Shown here: one piece after another, positions 1-7,672 of the stretch
Layout of the letters: each line of letters opens with the position of its first letter
How positions within the stretch are numbered: position 1 is the stretch's first letter
Assembly (NCBI RefSeq): GCF_000230995.2
Contig: NC_019973.1
Coordinates: forward strand, 2,122,001-2,186,000
Source: Mesorhizobium australicum WSM2073
GTDB taxonomy: Bacteria; Pseudomonadota; Alphaproteobacteria; Rhizobiales; Rhizobiaceae
Direction: 5' to 3'
Length of the DNA stretch: 64,000 nucleotides
The notes under the pieces: generated by a model
Databases searched by the model: none
The model's input: only the letters and a program-made list of their open reading frames with translations
What the model was told of the DNA's origin: nothing
Position numbers and translations under genes: made by a program

Positions 1-1154
1 CGGTTGACCTGTTCGACCAGCGCCTTGATGTCGGTGGTCGGCGCGAACTTGCCCCAGCGGATGTTTTCGGCGAGGAACCAGCTATCGTGGCTCTTGAACG
101 GGTAGGAGACGCCGCCCTTCCAGAATTTCATGTAGAGGTCGGTACCGGCAGCGACCCGGCCATTGCCGTAGTTGATGTCGCCCTTGAGGCGGCCGATGAT
201 GTCGGCGACGGGCACGTTCATCCATTGACGCTTGCCGATGATGGCGGCCATCTCGTCCTTGTTTTCCTTGGCGTCGCACCATTGCTGTGCCGCCATCACC
301 GCCATGACGATCGCCTTGGTGGCGTTGGGGTATTTTTCGATGAAGGCGGCGCGCAGGCCGAGCGCCTTTTCCGGATGGCCCTTCCAGAGTTCGCCGGTCG
401 TGGCGGCGGTGAAGCCGACACCCTGATGGACAAGCTGTTCGTTCCACGGCTCGCCGACGCAGAACACGTCCATATTGCCGACCTTCATGTTGGCCACCAT
501 CTGCGGCGGTGGCACGACGATGGTCGAGACGTCCTTGTCCGGGTTGATGCCGCCGGCCGCCAGCCAGTAGCGCAGCCACAGATCATGGGTGCCGCCCGGG
601 AAGGTCATGGCGGCCTTGACCTCCTTGCCCTCGGCCTTCTTGGCGGCGAAGGCGTCCTTCAGCTTGGCGGCATCGAGGCCGACGCCGGTCGCGGCATATT
701 CCTGTGCGACCGAAATGCCCTGGCAGTCGTAGTTGAGGCGGGCGACGATCGCCATCGGCAGCGGCTGGTTGTTCTGCGTCACCTTGCCGGTGTGCATGAG
801 GTAAGGCATCGGCGTCAGGATGTGGGCGCCGTCGATGCCATTGGCTTCGCCGCCGAGCATCAGATTGTCCCGCGTCGCGCCCCAGGAGGCCTGCTTGAGC
901 ACCTCGACATCAGGCATGCCGAATTTCGCGAACAGGCCCTTCTCCTTGGCGATGATCAGGGGCGCGGCATCGGTCAGCGCAATGAAGCCGAGCTTGGCGC
1001 CGGTTACTTCGGGACCTTTCCCTTCGGCATGAGCGCCGGCGGGAAACAATGTCTTTGCGGCGAGGAACAGTCCTGCCGTCAGCGCGCTGCTGGCCAGAAA
1101 ATCGCGGCGGGTGAAATCCTTGAGGGACGTGCCAGTTCCGATCCGTTTCGTCAT
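1..1154 (-). CDS. nrtA: Nitrate ABC transporter substrate-binding protein, NrtA/CmpA family (3' end outside window)
   Basis: Periplasmic binding protein expected to capture nitrate (or nitrite) for an NrtABC-type importer. The N-terminus carries a Tat-type signal (RRDFLAS followed by a hydrophobic stretch and an AHA cleavage site, about residues 16-43). The mature part has NrtA-family segments such as LRYWLAAGGINP and FCVGEPWN. The start is the ATG whose last base is 1154, preceded by GGAG on the minus strand. The C-terminus runs off the left edge, so the permease and ATPase genes, if present, are not visible. A long leader with an ANTAR motif lies directly upstream and nasT-nasS lie behind it, so expression is probably nitrate-induced by antitermination. 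Family is sure; exact substrate is inferred. Confidence 0.88.
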   Translation of the reverse strand, partial: MTKRIGTGTSLKDFTRRDFLASSALTAGLFLAAKTLFPAGAHAEGKGPEVTGAKLGFIALTDAAPLIIAKEKGLFAKFGMPDVEVLKQASWGATRDNLMLGGEANGIDGAHILTPMPYLMHTGKVTQNNQPLPMAIVARLNYDCQGISVAQEYAATGVGLDAAKLKDAFAAKKAEGKEVKAAMTFPGGTHDLWLRYWLAAGGINPDKDVSTIVVPPPQMVANMKVGNMDVFCVGEPWNEQLVHQGVGFTAATTGELWKGHPEKALGLRAAFIEKYPNATKAIVMAVMAAQQWCDAKENKDEMAAIIGKRQWMNVPVADIIGRLKGDINYGNGRVAAGTDLYMKFWKGGVSYPFKSHDSWFLAENIRWGKFAPTTDIKALVEQVN

Positions 1155-1210
1155 CGTCGTCTCCGGTTGGGCGCGTTGGAAGCGCCGTCGATTGCGTGTT
1201 CGGCCAAAAA

Positions 1211-1273
1211 CAAAAAAGCCACCGGCCAGGCTTCGCGCATCCCTGGGGATTGCGCAGTGACCTGAGCGGCAGC
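1211..1273 (-). terminator. Conditional terminator in the nrtA leader, competing with ANTAR hairpin P2
   Basis: On the minus strand the arm at 1273-1261 can pair with the arm at 1230-1218 (12 of 13 positions, counting G-U pairs). The second arm is followed at once by six T residues. The loop holds a smaller GCGC hairpin. The first arm overlaps the 3' half of the P2 hairpin (1279-1268), so the two folds exclude each other. This is the layout known for ANTAR-controlled leaders: protein-bound P2 should block the terminator. Confidence 0.72.
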
Positions 1274-1302
1274 TTTGCCTACGGCGCCCGCCATTGGACG
1301 CC
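1268..1302 (-). promoter_or_regulatory. ANTAR-protein (NasT) target: tandem hexaloop hairpins P1 and P2
   Basis: P1 (1302-1283) has a 7-bp GC-rich stem closing the hexaloop AATGGC. P2 (1279-1268) has the stem GGC/GCC closing AAAGCT. Both loops have A at position 1 and G at position 4, the known signature of RNA bound by ANTAR domains, and only three bases separate the hairpins. The P2 stem is short. Position between a sigma-54-like promoter and the nrtA start, in a locus encoding NasT, supports the assignment. Confidence 0.75.
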
Positions 1303-1335
1303 TGTTCCATTGCCCGTGAAGGCTCGTTTATTTCA

Positions 1336-1352
1336 AAGCAGGAACCGTGCCA
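1336..1352 (-). promoter_or_regulatory. Probable sigma-54 (-24/-12) promoter of nrtA
   Basis: The minus strand reads TGGCACGGTTCCTGCTT: a -24 TGGCAC and a -12 CTGCT with exactly ten bases between GG and GC, the spacing sigma-54 requires. Transcription would start near 1327, about 25 bases before the ANTAR P1 hairpin. Sigma-54 plus NtrC control is usual for nitrate assimilation genes. Confidence 0.65.
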
Positions 1353-1470
1353 GTTTACCTCTGGCCGAAAAATCCAAATGGAATCAATACGGTGGGGGCT
1401 TTATGCGGCGACCCGATCCGTCGCGACTGAGGTCAAACATTGGTCAGCTCACCTTTCGAGCGCATAATTT

Positions 1471-1485
1471 TTGTGCAATGCACAA
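1471..1485. promoter_or_regulatory. 15-bp palindrome upstream of the sigma-54 promoter, possible activator site
   Basis: TTGTGCAATGCACAA is a perfect palindrome with 7-base arms around one A. It lies about 120 bp upstream of the -24/-12 element, where an enhancer-binding protein such as NtrC would bind. A 12-base portion, TTGTGCAATGCA, recurs just upstream of nasT (about 3374-3385). The binding protein is not known from the sequence. Confidence 0.4.
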
Positions 1486-1502
1486 GCATGGCGCTAAAAT
1501 GA

Positions 1503-2747
1503 TCAGGCTTCCCCGATGGCTGATTTTTGCCTCTCGATATAGGCGTCGATCTCGTCTGGATCGAAGATCTGGCCATCGAAGAAACCGTCCGGTCCGAGCA
1601 CCAGGCTTGCCCCCGCCGAGCCGACGGGCGTTGCGATGTTCAGCGCACCCTCGACCTTGGCATTGGCGCCTGGCAGCGCCACGCCAAGCGGCTTCAGCGC
1701 GGCGCGGTAGAGATCGGGCCGGTAGCAGTCGCGGGCGATGGCGAGATTGTCGGGCGTGTGCGCGACGTGGCCCCAGCGGACCATCTGCGTGTAGAACCAC
1801 AGCGAATGGCTTTTCCAGGGAAAGTTGGCGGCCTTGTCGAACGGCACGAAGAAGTCGTCGATGTCCAGCTCGGCCTCGCCGCCCAGCCGGAGATGGCCGG
1901 TCAGGATCGGCATCTGGACCGCCGGCGGCAGGCCAAGGAAGCCACGTTGCGCCATCACCGCGGCCAATTCGTCACGGTTCGCCGGATCCTGGCACCAGCG
2001 CGCCGAGTGATGCAATGCGCGCAAGAGGGCCGCCAGCGCCTCTGGGACCTGTTCGGCCCAGGCCTTGCGCACGCCAATCACCTTCTCCGGGCTGTTGCGC
2101 CATATCCGTGCCTTGACGGTGACGATATGGCCGGTGCCGGCCGCCACCGCGGCGCTGTTCCAGGGCTCGCCGACGCAATAGCCGTCGATGCGGCCGGCGG
2201 CCAGCGCGTCGGCCATGAAGGGCGGCGGCACGATGACGATCTCGATCTCGCGCGATGGATCGACGCCGCAGGCGGCAAGCCAGTAACGCAGTTCGTAATT
2301 GTGCCCGGAATGCGGATGCACGACGGCGAAACGCAGCGGGTCCCGGCCGGCGTCGGCCCGCTCGCGGATGAAGGCGCCAAGTGCCGCGCCGGCACGGGCC
2401 GGATCGAGATCGGGTGCCGCACCGTGCGCCGCCATGCCGGCCCAGACGGCGTTGGAGATGGTGACGCAGTTGCCGCCGAGCCCCAGCGAAAAGGGCACGA
2501 TGGTCTCGGAGGCGAGCGGAGTGAGGCCCAGATTGCAGGCGAGCGGCATCGGTCCGAGCATGTGCGCGAGGTCGAAATGGCCGATGGCGATGCGGTCGCG
2601 GATGTTGGCCCAGGAGGTCTCGCGGTGCAGGGTGAGATCGATGCCTTCGCGCGCGGCAAAGCCCAGTTCGCCGGCCGCGACCAGCACGGCGCTATCGAAA
2701 AGCGGCATGAAGCCGGCGGTGATCTGGTGCTCGGCGCCCATGCTCAT
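1503..2747 (-). CDS. nasS: Cytoplasmic nitrate sensor NasS (NrtA-like, no signal peptide)
   Basis: 414 residues of NrtA/CmpA-family fold (LRYWLAACGVDP, YCVGEPWN) with no signal peptide or lipobox, so it should stay in the cytoplasm. In Azotobacter, Paracoccus and Bradyrhizobium such a protein, NasS, binds nitrate and holds the ANTAR protein NasT inactive until nitrate is present. Its ATG overlaps the nasT stop codon by 4 bp (ATGA), so the two are translationally coupled. It is the second gene of the nasTS operon and precedes the nrtA leader on the same strand. The alternative, a transporter component that lost its export signal, is unlikely given the nasT partner. Confidence 0.88.
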   Translation of the reverse strand: MSMGAEHQITAGFMPLFDSAVLVAAGELGFAAREGIDLTLHRETSWANIRDRIAIGHFDLAHMLGPMPLACNLGLTPLASETIVPFSLGLGGNCVTISNAVWAGMAAHGAAPDLDPARAGAALGAFIRERADAGRDPLRFAVVHPHSGHNYELRYWLAACGVDPSREIEIVIVPPPFMADALAAGRIDGYCVGEPWNSAAVAAGTGHIVTVKARIWRNSPEKVIGVRKAWAEQVPEALAALLRALHHSARWCQDPANRDELAAVMAQRGFLGLPPAVQMPILTGHLRLGGEAELDIDDFFVPFDKAANFPWKSHSLWFYTQMVRWGHVAHTPDNLAIARDCYRPDLYRAALKPLGVALPGANAKVEGALNIATPVGSAGASLVLGPDGFFDGQIFDPDEIDAYIERQKSAIGEA

Positions 2748-3346
2748 TCGTCCTCCGCCGGTCCGAGAAGCCCGGCGGCAGTCACCAGGCTTTGGGCGAT
2801 GTCGCCGATCTTGCGGTTCTGGTTCATCGCGGTCTTGCGCAGCAGCGTGTAGGCGGCCTCTTCGGTCAGGCCGCGCGACTTCATCAAGATGCCCTTGGCG
2901 CGGTCGATCACCTTGCGGCTCTCGAGTTCGCTGCGCGCCTCTTCCAGTTCACGTGCCATGCGCGAGAAAGCGTTGAAGCGGCTCACCGCCATGTCGAGGA
3001 TCGGCTTGACGCGCTCCTGCCTCAACCCGTCGACGACATAGGCCGAAACGCCGGCATCGACCGCGGCCTCGATCGAGGCCTGATCCGAGCGGTCGACGAA
3101 CATGGCGATCGGGCGCTTTACGGCCCGCGACAGCTGGAACATGTTTTCCAGCATGTCGCGGTTGGGATTGCCAAGGTCGATGACGATGACGTCGGGTTCG
3201 ATCTCGGCAATGCGGCGCGCAATGCCCGAGACGTCATGGATGACGGTGACCTGCTGATGACCCGCCTCGCGCAATCCGGCTTCGATTATCGAAGCGCGGA
3301 TGCGGTTTTCGTCGATCACCAGGACGGCGAGGGAAGCTCGGACCAT
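2744..3346 (-). CDS. nasT: Nitrate-responsive antiterminator NasT (receiver-like plus ANTAR domain)
   Basis: 200 residues. An N-terminal receiver-like domain (about 5-120) keeps a possible phospho-acceptor Asp57 in VIVIDLG. A coiled segment and an ANTAR RNA-binding domain (about 126-190, with RKVIDRAKGILMKSRGL and EEAAYTLLRKTAM) follow. ANTAR proteins bind paired hexaloop hairpins and prevent terminator formation. A matching RNA motif lies before nrtA in this window. The gene starts at an ATG ending at 3346 and is coupled to nasS. No histidine kinase is nearby; NasS is the expected controller. Confidence 0.92.
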   Translation of the reverse strand: MVRASLAVLVIDENRIRASIIEAGLREAGHQQVTVIHDVSGIARRIAEIEPDVIVIDLGNPNRDMLENMFQLSRAVKRPIAMFVDRSDQASIEAAVDAGVSAYVVDGLRQERVKPILDMAVSRFNAFSRMARELEEARSELESRKVIDRAKGILMKSRGLTEEAAYTLLRKTAMNQNRKIGDIAQSLVTAAGLLGPAEDE

Positions 3347-3386
3347 GCCCGCATTATGAGCAAGGCCGCAAATTTGTGCAATGCAG

Positions 3387-3420
3387 CATAGCCACCGACC
3401 TTGGAAGGTCGGTGGCTATG
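3387..3420. repeat. 34-base perfect hairpin between a small secreted-protein gene and nasT
   Basis: The arm CATAGCCACCGACCTT at 3387-3402 is repeated inverted at 3405-3420 with two bases between. No T-tract follows on the minus strand, so it is not a standard intrinsic terminator for the upstream gene. It lies in the nasT leader region, 41 bases before the nasT start. It may block read-through, be a structured 5' UTR, or be a dispersed palindromic repeat. Confidence 0.6.
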
Positions 3421-3468
3421 CCCAGAATGCCCGGCGGCGAAAAGTATCGGCTTGGCAGGAGACGTTGA

Positions 3469-3783
3469 TCAGCCGCAGACGCGAACGTCTTCGACCACCC
3501 TGTGGTGGTGGCGCCAATGCACGACCGTCTCGATGTGGCAGCGGTGATGGCGGTGGTGACGCCAGCGGTAGCCGTCATTGTCATACTGGACGCTCTGGTC
3601 GCCATCATACTCGTTGTCGTAGCGGCGCTCATGATGACGGCGCACGACGATTCCCGAATCTTCGTCCGAGGAATACTGGTTGCCGTCGTCGGACTGGATA
3701 GTCACGCTGGCAGCCTGCGTGGGCGCAATCGCCGCAGCTGACGCGGCAAACGCCAGCACCGAAGCCAAAATCAACTTTCTCAT
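3469..3783 (-). CDS. Small secreted His/Arg-rich protein of unknown function
   Basis: 104 residues. A Sec-type signal peptide (MRKLILASVLAFAAS... ending near TQA, about residue 23) precedes a mature part that is first acidic (DD, SDEDS) and then very rich in His, Arg and Asp, with HRHHRCH and WRHHHR. Two Cys remain near the end. The composition suggests a periplasmic metal-binding or scaffold role, but no family is recognised. I chose the ATG ending at 3783 because a strong AGGAGGA ribosome site precedes it; a longer frame upstream has none. Confidence 0.7.
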   Translation of the reverse strand: MRKLILASVLAFAASAAAIAPTQAASVTIQSDDGNQYSSDEDSGIVVRRHHERRYDNEYDGDQSVQYDNDGYRWRHHRHHRCHIETVVHWRHHHRVVEDVRVCG

Positions 3784-3893
3784 TCTGTCCTCCTGCATGT
3801 TCAACACACATAAACTCGCGGAACAACCGGGTGTTCCGCTCAAATCCACACGCTTTGCGACGCTGGCGACATCAAGCCGTTATCGGCCGCATA

Positions 3894-4694
3894 TTACAAA
3901 TGGACGAAGGCGGTCAGCGGCAGATGGTCGGAGGCCACGCGCGACAACGGTGTGTCATGCGCTTCGATGGTCCCGATCATGCCGTGCCGGTTGGCCATGA
4001 TCCGGTCGAGCGCCAGCAGCGGCAGATTGGACGGGAAGGTGGGAACGGCAGGGGGCTGCGGGCCGAAGCTCGCGTGCAGCGTGTTCAGCGCGGAGCGGTT
4101 GCCGAGCCGCCATTCGTTCAGGTCGCCGAGCAGGAGCGTCGGCTTCTCGTCGGGACTGTTCATGATATCCAGCACGACCTGGGCCTGCTGCGAGCGGGAG
4201 CGGCGCAGCAGGCCCAGATGGGCCGCGATGATGCGCAAGGACCGATTTCCGTCGAGATCGATTTCCGCGACCACCGCGCCGCGCGGTTCGAGACCCGGGA
4301 GCCTGATCTGATGCACGTCACGAACGACGCCCCTTTTGAACAGCAGGACATTGCCGTGCCAGCCATGGCCTTTGCCCGTTGCTGAAATGGGCACCGGCAC
4401 GAGGCCGGTTTCGAGTTCTAGACGGTGCAGGTCGAGAAGCCCGTCACGGTCGCCGAAACGATTGTCGGCCTCCTGCAGGGCGATGACATCGGGGGCGATC
4501 TCCCGGATGACGCGGCTGGTGCGGTCGGGATCGAACTTGCGGTCGACGCCGATGCATTTGTGGACGTTGTAGGAGGCGACCAGCGTCCCGGTGACGCCGT
4601 CCTTCTTCGCCGAGAAGGCGTTGGCCTTGCGCATCCGCCGGTCGCGAATGGACAGGAGCATATTGGCCGGCAGGCTACGCCCGTTCATTCGCAT
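3894..4694 (-). CDS. Endonuclease/exonuclease/phosphatase family protein
   Basis: About 266 residues of the Mg-dependent EEP hydrolase fold. Visible motifs are SYNVHKCIG (Asn metal region), ALQEAD (catalytic Glu), AAHLGL, LLLGDLNEW (Asp/Asn) and SDHLPL (catalytic His). There is no clear signal peptide. Related genes often sit beside phospholipase D/cardiolipin synthase genes, as here, where cls lies just upstream on the same strand about 100 bp away. The start is uncertain: an ATG ending at 4694, another ending at 4688, or a GTG ending at 4730. The substrate cannot be told from sequence; nucleic acid and lipid phosphoesters are both possible. Confidence 0.8.
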   Translation of the reverse strand: MRMNGRSLPANMLLSIRDRRMRKANAFSAKKDGVTGTLVASYNVHKCIGVDRKFDPDRTSRVIREIAPDVIALQEADNRFGDRDGLLDLHRLELETGLVPVPISATGKGHGWHGNVLLFKRGVVRDVHQIRLPGLEPRGAVVAEIDLDGNRSLRIIAAHLGLLRRSRSQQAQVVLDIMNSPDEKPTLLLGDLNEWRLGNRSALNTLHASFGPQPPAVPTFPSNLPLLALDRIMANRHGMIGTIEAHDTPLSRVASDHLPLTAFVHL

Positions 4695-4831
4695 CGCGCG
4701 CCGATCGTCCTTGCTGTTCTCACCATGCACCTAGAAATAGAGTCTTTCAGCCGATGTTCCATGGTTGGCGACACCCTATCCGGTAAACACGTCGTTTTCT
4801 TAACGACAGGTTTTTTCCCAGAGATAGTTTC

Positions 4832-6295
4832 CTAGAGATAGGGCGATCCCAGCCAGAGCATGCGATCGAACAGCCGGATGATGAACGGACGCGCCCGCAA
4901 GGAGGCCAGCGTGACTGGGACGGCCGTTTCGATCGCCGATCCGATCCGGGTCTCGATCTCGGTGGCAAAACCCGCGTCGAGGACCTCAAGGTCGATCTCG
5001 AAGTTGAGCCGCAGCGAGCGGGCATCGAGGTTGGAGGACCCGACATAGGCCCACGCGCCGTCGATCGAAAGCAGCTTGGAATGGTCGAAGGGCCCTTCCG
5101 TGCGCCATATGCGGCAATAATTCTTCAGGATCTGGTCGAATTGCGCGGTCATGGCGCGATCGACAAGGAAGAGGTTGTTCACCGCCGGCACCACGACATC
5201 AATCTCGACGCCGCGCCTGGCCGCGGTGATCAAGGCACTGATCAATTCCCGGTCCGGCAGGAAATAGGGCGACATCAGCCGTATCGACTTGCGCGCGACC
5301 GAGAAGGCGCCGATCAGCAGTTTGTGGTTGGTTTCGTTGCTTGCATCCGGTCCGGATGCGACCGCACGCACCAGCATCGGCTGGCCGGCGGGTGGCGAAA
5401 CCGGTGTGATCCGCCAGGCATCGCCCTTCAGCGCCTCCTTGGTGGCAAAGCGCCAGTCCTCGGCGGCGACGGAGAAGAGATCGGCGACAACGGGGCCGGT
5501 GACCTGGAAATGCGTATCCCTGGCGCTTTTCGACCCGGCGAACTCCGCCGAAAAACCCTTGCGGATGTTCATGCCGCCGGTAAAGGCAACCGTGCCGTCG
5601 ACCACCAGGATCTTGCGGTGGGTCCGCAGGTTGGCATAGGGCAGGCGCAGGCCCATGACGATGTTGCCGTTGAAGACATCCGCCGTGATGTTGGCGCGGC
5701 GCAGATGCCCCAGGATGCTGGGGACGGAGTATCGTGCGCCGACGGCATCGATCAGCACACGGACGGTGACGCCGCGCTGGACGGCGCCGGCCAGCGCTTC
5801 GACGAAAAGCAGGCCGACGGCGTCGTTGTCGAAAATATAGGTCTCGAGCAGGACGCTGCGCTCGGCCCCGTCGATCGCCGCGCACATGGCCGGGTAGGCC
5901 TCGTCGCCGCTTTCCAGCACCTCGATTGCATTTCCCGGGTTGAGCGTTCGCCGCGCCACCCTGTCGCCCAGCGTCCTGAGGCCGGTGAACCGCTGTCCAT
6001 AGCGTTCGATGATCAACGCCTCTTCGAGGGCGACGTCGCGTTCATGCTTGGCCGACACCAGGCCATCGGCGAGCGGGCGCTGGGCGCTGATCGTGGCGCG
6101 GCGGATGCGATTGATGCCGGCCACGGCATAGATCAGCACGCCGAGGATCGGCGACAGCACCATGATGCCGACCCAGCCGGTGGCGGCGCGGACGTCCTCC
6201 TTGGTCATGACAGCATGGGCAATGCCGATGGTCGCCATCACCACCGAGATGATCGCCAGTATTTGGGGCCAGTGAATCGCCAGGGTCTCGAACAT
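4832..6295 (-). CDS. cls: Cardiolipin synthase-like phospholipase D family protein
   Basis: 487 residues. Two N-terminal membrane segments (about 8-27 and 38-58) are followed by two PLD catalytic modules with HKD motifs: HRKILVVDGTVAFTGG and HSKLLSIDGAWAYVGSSNLD. This arrangement is that of membrane cardiolipin synthases, which join two phosphatidylglycerol molecules or transfer a phosphatidyl group from phosphatidylethanolamine. The ATG ending at 6295 gives a normal cls N-terminus; an upstream in-frame TTG is less likely. The gene probably forms an operon with the EEP gene downstream. Confidence 0.85.
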   Translation of the reverse strand: MFETLAIHWPQILAIISVVMATIGIAHAVMTKEDVRAATGWVGIMVLSPILGVLIYAVAGINRIRRATISAQRPLADGLVSAKHERDVALEEALIIERYGQRFTGLRTLGDRVARRTLNPGNAIEVLESGDEAYPAMCAAIDGAERSVLLETYIFDNDAVGLLFVEALAGAVQRGVTVRVLIDAVGARYSVPSILGHLRRANITADVFNGNIVMGLRLPYANLRTHRKILVVDGTVAFTGGMNIRKGFSAEFAGSKSARDTHFQVTGPVVADLFSVAAEDWRFATKEALKGDAWRITPVSPPAGQPMLVRAVASGPDASNETNHKLLIGAFSVARKSIRLMSPYFLPDRELISALITAARRGVEIDVVVPAVNNLFLVDRAMTAQFDQILKNYCRIWRTEGPFDHSKLLSIDGAWAYVGSSNLDARSLRLNFEIDLEVLDAGFATEIETRIGSAIETAVPVTLASLRARPFIIRLFDRMLWLGSPYL

Positions 6296-6755
6296 TGCCG
6301 GGACTATCCAGCGAGCGCCCGCATAAGGCAATGCAGCCGGCCGTATCCACGTCTCTGCATGTGCGAGAACGGCGGCGCACGGTTATTTGAGCAGGCCAAC
6401 CAGGACGCTGAAAGCGGCGTCGATATCGGCGCGGACCGCGGCCTTGACGGCCTCGCCGTCGCGAGCACGGCAGGCCGCCGCTGGTCGCGAGAGCCTCGGC
6501 CGCCAAGCGTGGCTCTCCAACTGGTGGGAACGTTCGTTTGAGGATTGAGCAGTTGGCTCGATCAACCTGCGATAAATTCCACCCGAGAGAGCCCAGCCTC
6601 ACCGCGTGGGAAAGCATAGAGCCGGTGCGATCCGGCGCCGTCCCGCGCTGCTTTGGTCATCGAGGCTTCCTGTACTTTGGTACCGCATCCATTGTATATC
6701 AGAGGGAATGAAATTAGCGATGTAACACTTCGGTTGATGGCGAGGGGGGCGCCGA
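6296..6755. other. Gene-poor stretch of 460 bp
   Basis: No convincing intact gene is visible between cls and the small plus-strand ORF. One minus-strand stretch (6383-6490) may be a decayed regulator tail and is listed separately. The rest holds the probable cls promoter region but no clear motif. Confidence 0.4.
6383..6490 (-). pseudogene. Possible remnant of a GntR/FCD regulator C-terminus
   Basis: The minus strand encodes a tail, ACRARDGEAVKAAVRADID followed by AAFSVLVGLLK and a stop. It resembles the last helix of FCD-domain GntR regulators (RARDGEAA..AV..DI). Upstream of it the frame gives only low-quality sequence with no HTH, so the rest of the gene is gone. Short match, low certainty. 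Confidence 0.3.
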
Positions 6756-6950
6756 ATGATGACGTTCAACTTCGAGGGGCCACCAGTGGGCGACGGCGAT
6801 GCGCCGGCCGATTGCCAGGACCAGTTGCTGCCTCTCGTCAATGAGATCGTGCAGGCCGCGGTGGCGGCCGGCTGGAAGCGGGACGATGTTCTTCTGGCTT
6901 TCGTGGAACTCGCCTGGGATCTGTACGAGAACCGGCGCGGTGATCTGTAG
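6756..6950 (+). CDS. Small hypothetical protein
   Basis: 64 residues with no signal peptide. It is mostly helical (QDQLLPLVNEIVQAAVAAG, then VLLAFVELAWDLYE) with acidic and Trp residues. A GA-rich GAGGGGGG stretch sits about 8 bases before the tandem ATGATG. No family is recognised. It stands alone with gene-poor sequence on both sides. The amphipathic helix pattern suggests a genuine small protein rather than a chance frame. Confidence 0.55.
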   Translation: MMTFNFEGPPVGDGDAPADCQDQLLPLVNEIVQAAVAAGWKRDDVLLAFVELAWDLYENRRGDL

Positions 6951-7672
6951 CAGCGGACTGCCAATCACCGGCTCCGAACGGCGGCTCCCATGCTCGACCT
7001 CGCGGGCAAGCCATCAATCAGCGCAGGCTGCGCCAGGCACCTGCCGTCAGCGGTTGACGAGAACACAGAATCGCGCGACCGGGCGTGTCAGCACCGATTG
7101 GCGAACTCCTGGATGGCGAAGACCTCGCGCCGAGCGAAAATGAAACGCTCGGCAACTCCCATTCACCGCCATTCTTTGTTCTTTTCTCGAACAAAGATTT
7201 TTCTTTGCACGTGGGAGTTCTTCCCAAGCGAAGATGGCTGCGTTACGCTGTCTTCGGGGCCGGGAAGGGGATGTGAGGCGTCGTCGGACGGCTGAGGCAG
7301 TGCGAATGAAAAATGCGGACGAGGCACGGGAAAGCGGCATTTCCCGAGGCATCGATCGGAAGCGAGCAGCTCGATACGTCCTGGACATCATTCCTGAAAG
7401 TGCAGGTCCGCGCAGGGCCACAGCGCAAGGAAGCGTGATTTATTCCGTTCGCGGGCCCGGCTCGCAGACATTCCTGGCCAAGGAGTACTCCGCAGGGATC
7501 GTGCTTGCGCCCATGCAGCCTGCGCATCGTTCGCCGTCCGGACGGATCGCTCACATGAACGGGCCTCACGACGACGCCGGCCCGCGTCGAGCAATCACGA
7601 ATTGTTTTTCGCGGGAACGGCCAGGGAAGCCTCGGGTTGAACTTTATCTGGAACTTATCAGGAGGCCGAAGA
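6951..7672. other. Gene-poor stretch of 720 bp upstream of the AraC gene
   Basis: Several open frames cross this region, but their protein sequences are low-complexity and Arg-rich and match no family. The stretch contains a tandem hairpin with a T-tract (listed separately) and the 5' region of the AraC-type regulator. I see no repeats or mobile-element ends. Confidence 0.4.
7130..7206 (+). ncRNA. Candidate small RNA 3' end: two hairpins with an intrinsic terminator
   Basis: The first hairpin has CCGAGCG (7130-7136) pairing with CGCTCGG (7146-7152). The second has CTTTGTTC (7174-7181) pairing with GAACAAAG (7189-7196) and is followed by ATTTTTTCTTT, a good intrinsic terminator on the plus strand. 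Between them an unpaired ACTCCC could base-pair with ribosome-binding sites; a complementary GGGAGTT lies at 7213-7219. No coding gene ends near this terminator. The 5' end and promoter are not evident. Confidence 0.33.

Noticed and set aside
87..1265. Long plus-strand frame opposite nrtA (392 codons)
   Set aside because: Shadow of the nrtA-like gene in GC-rich DNA; the protein has no family similarity and the minus strand encodes a clear NrtA protein.
4797..4820. Hairpin with T-tract between the EEP and cls genes (GTCGTT/AACGAC then TTTTTT)
   Set aside because: It is oriented for plus-strand transcription, but both flanking genes read on the minus strand. No plus-strand gene ends there, so I did not list it as a terminator.
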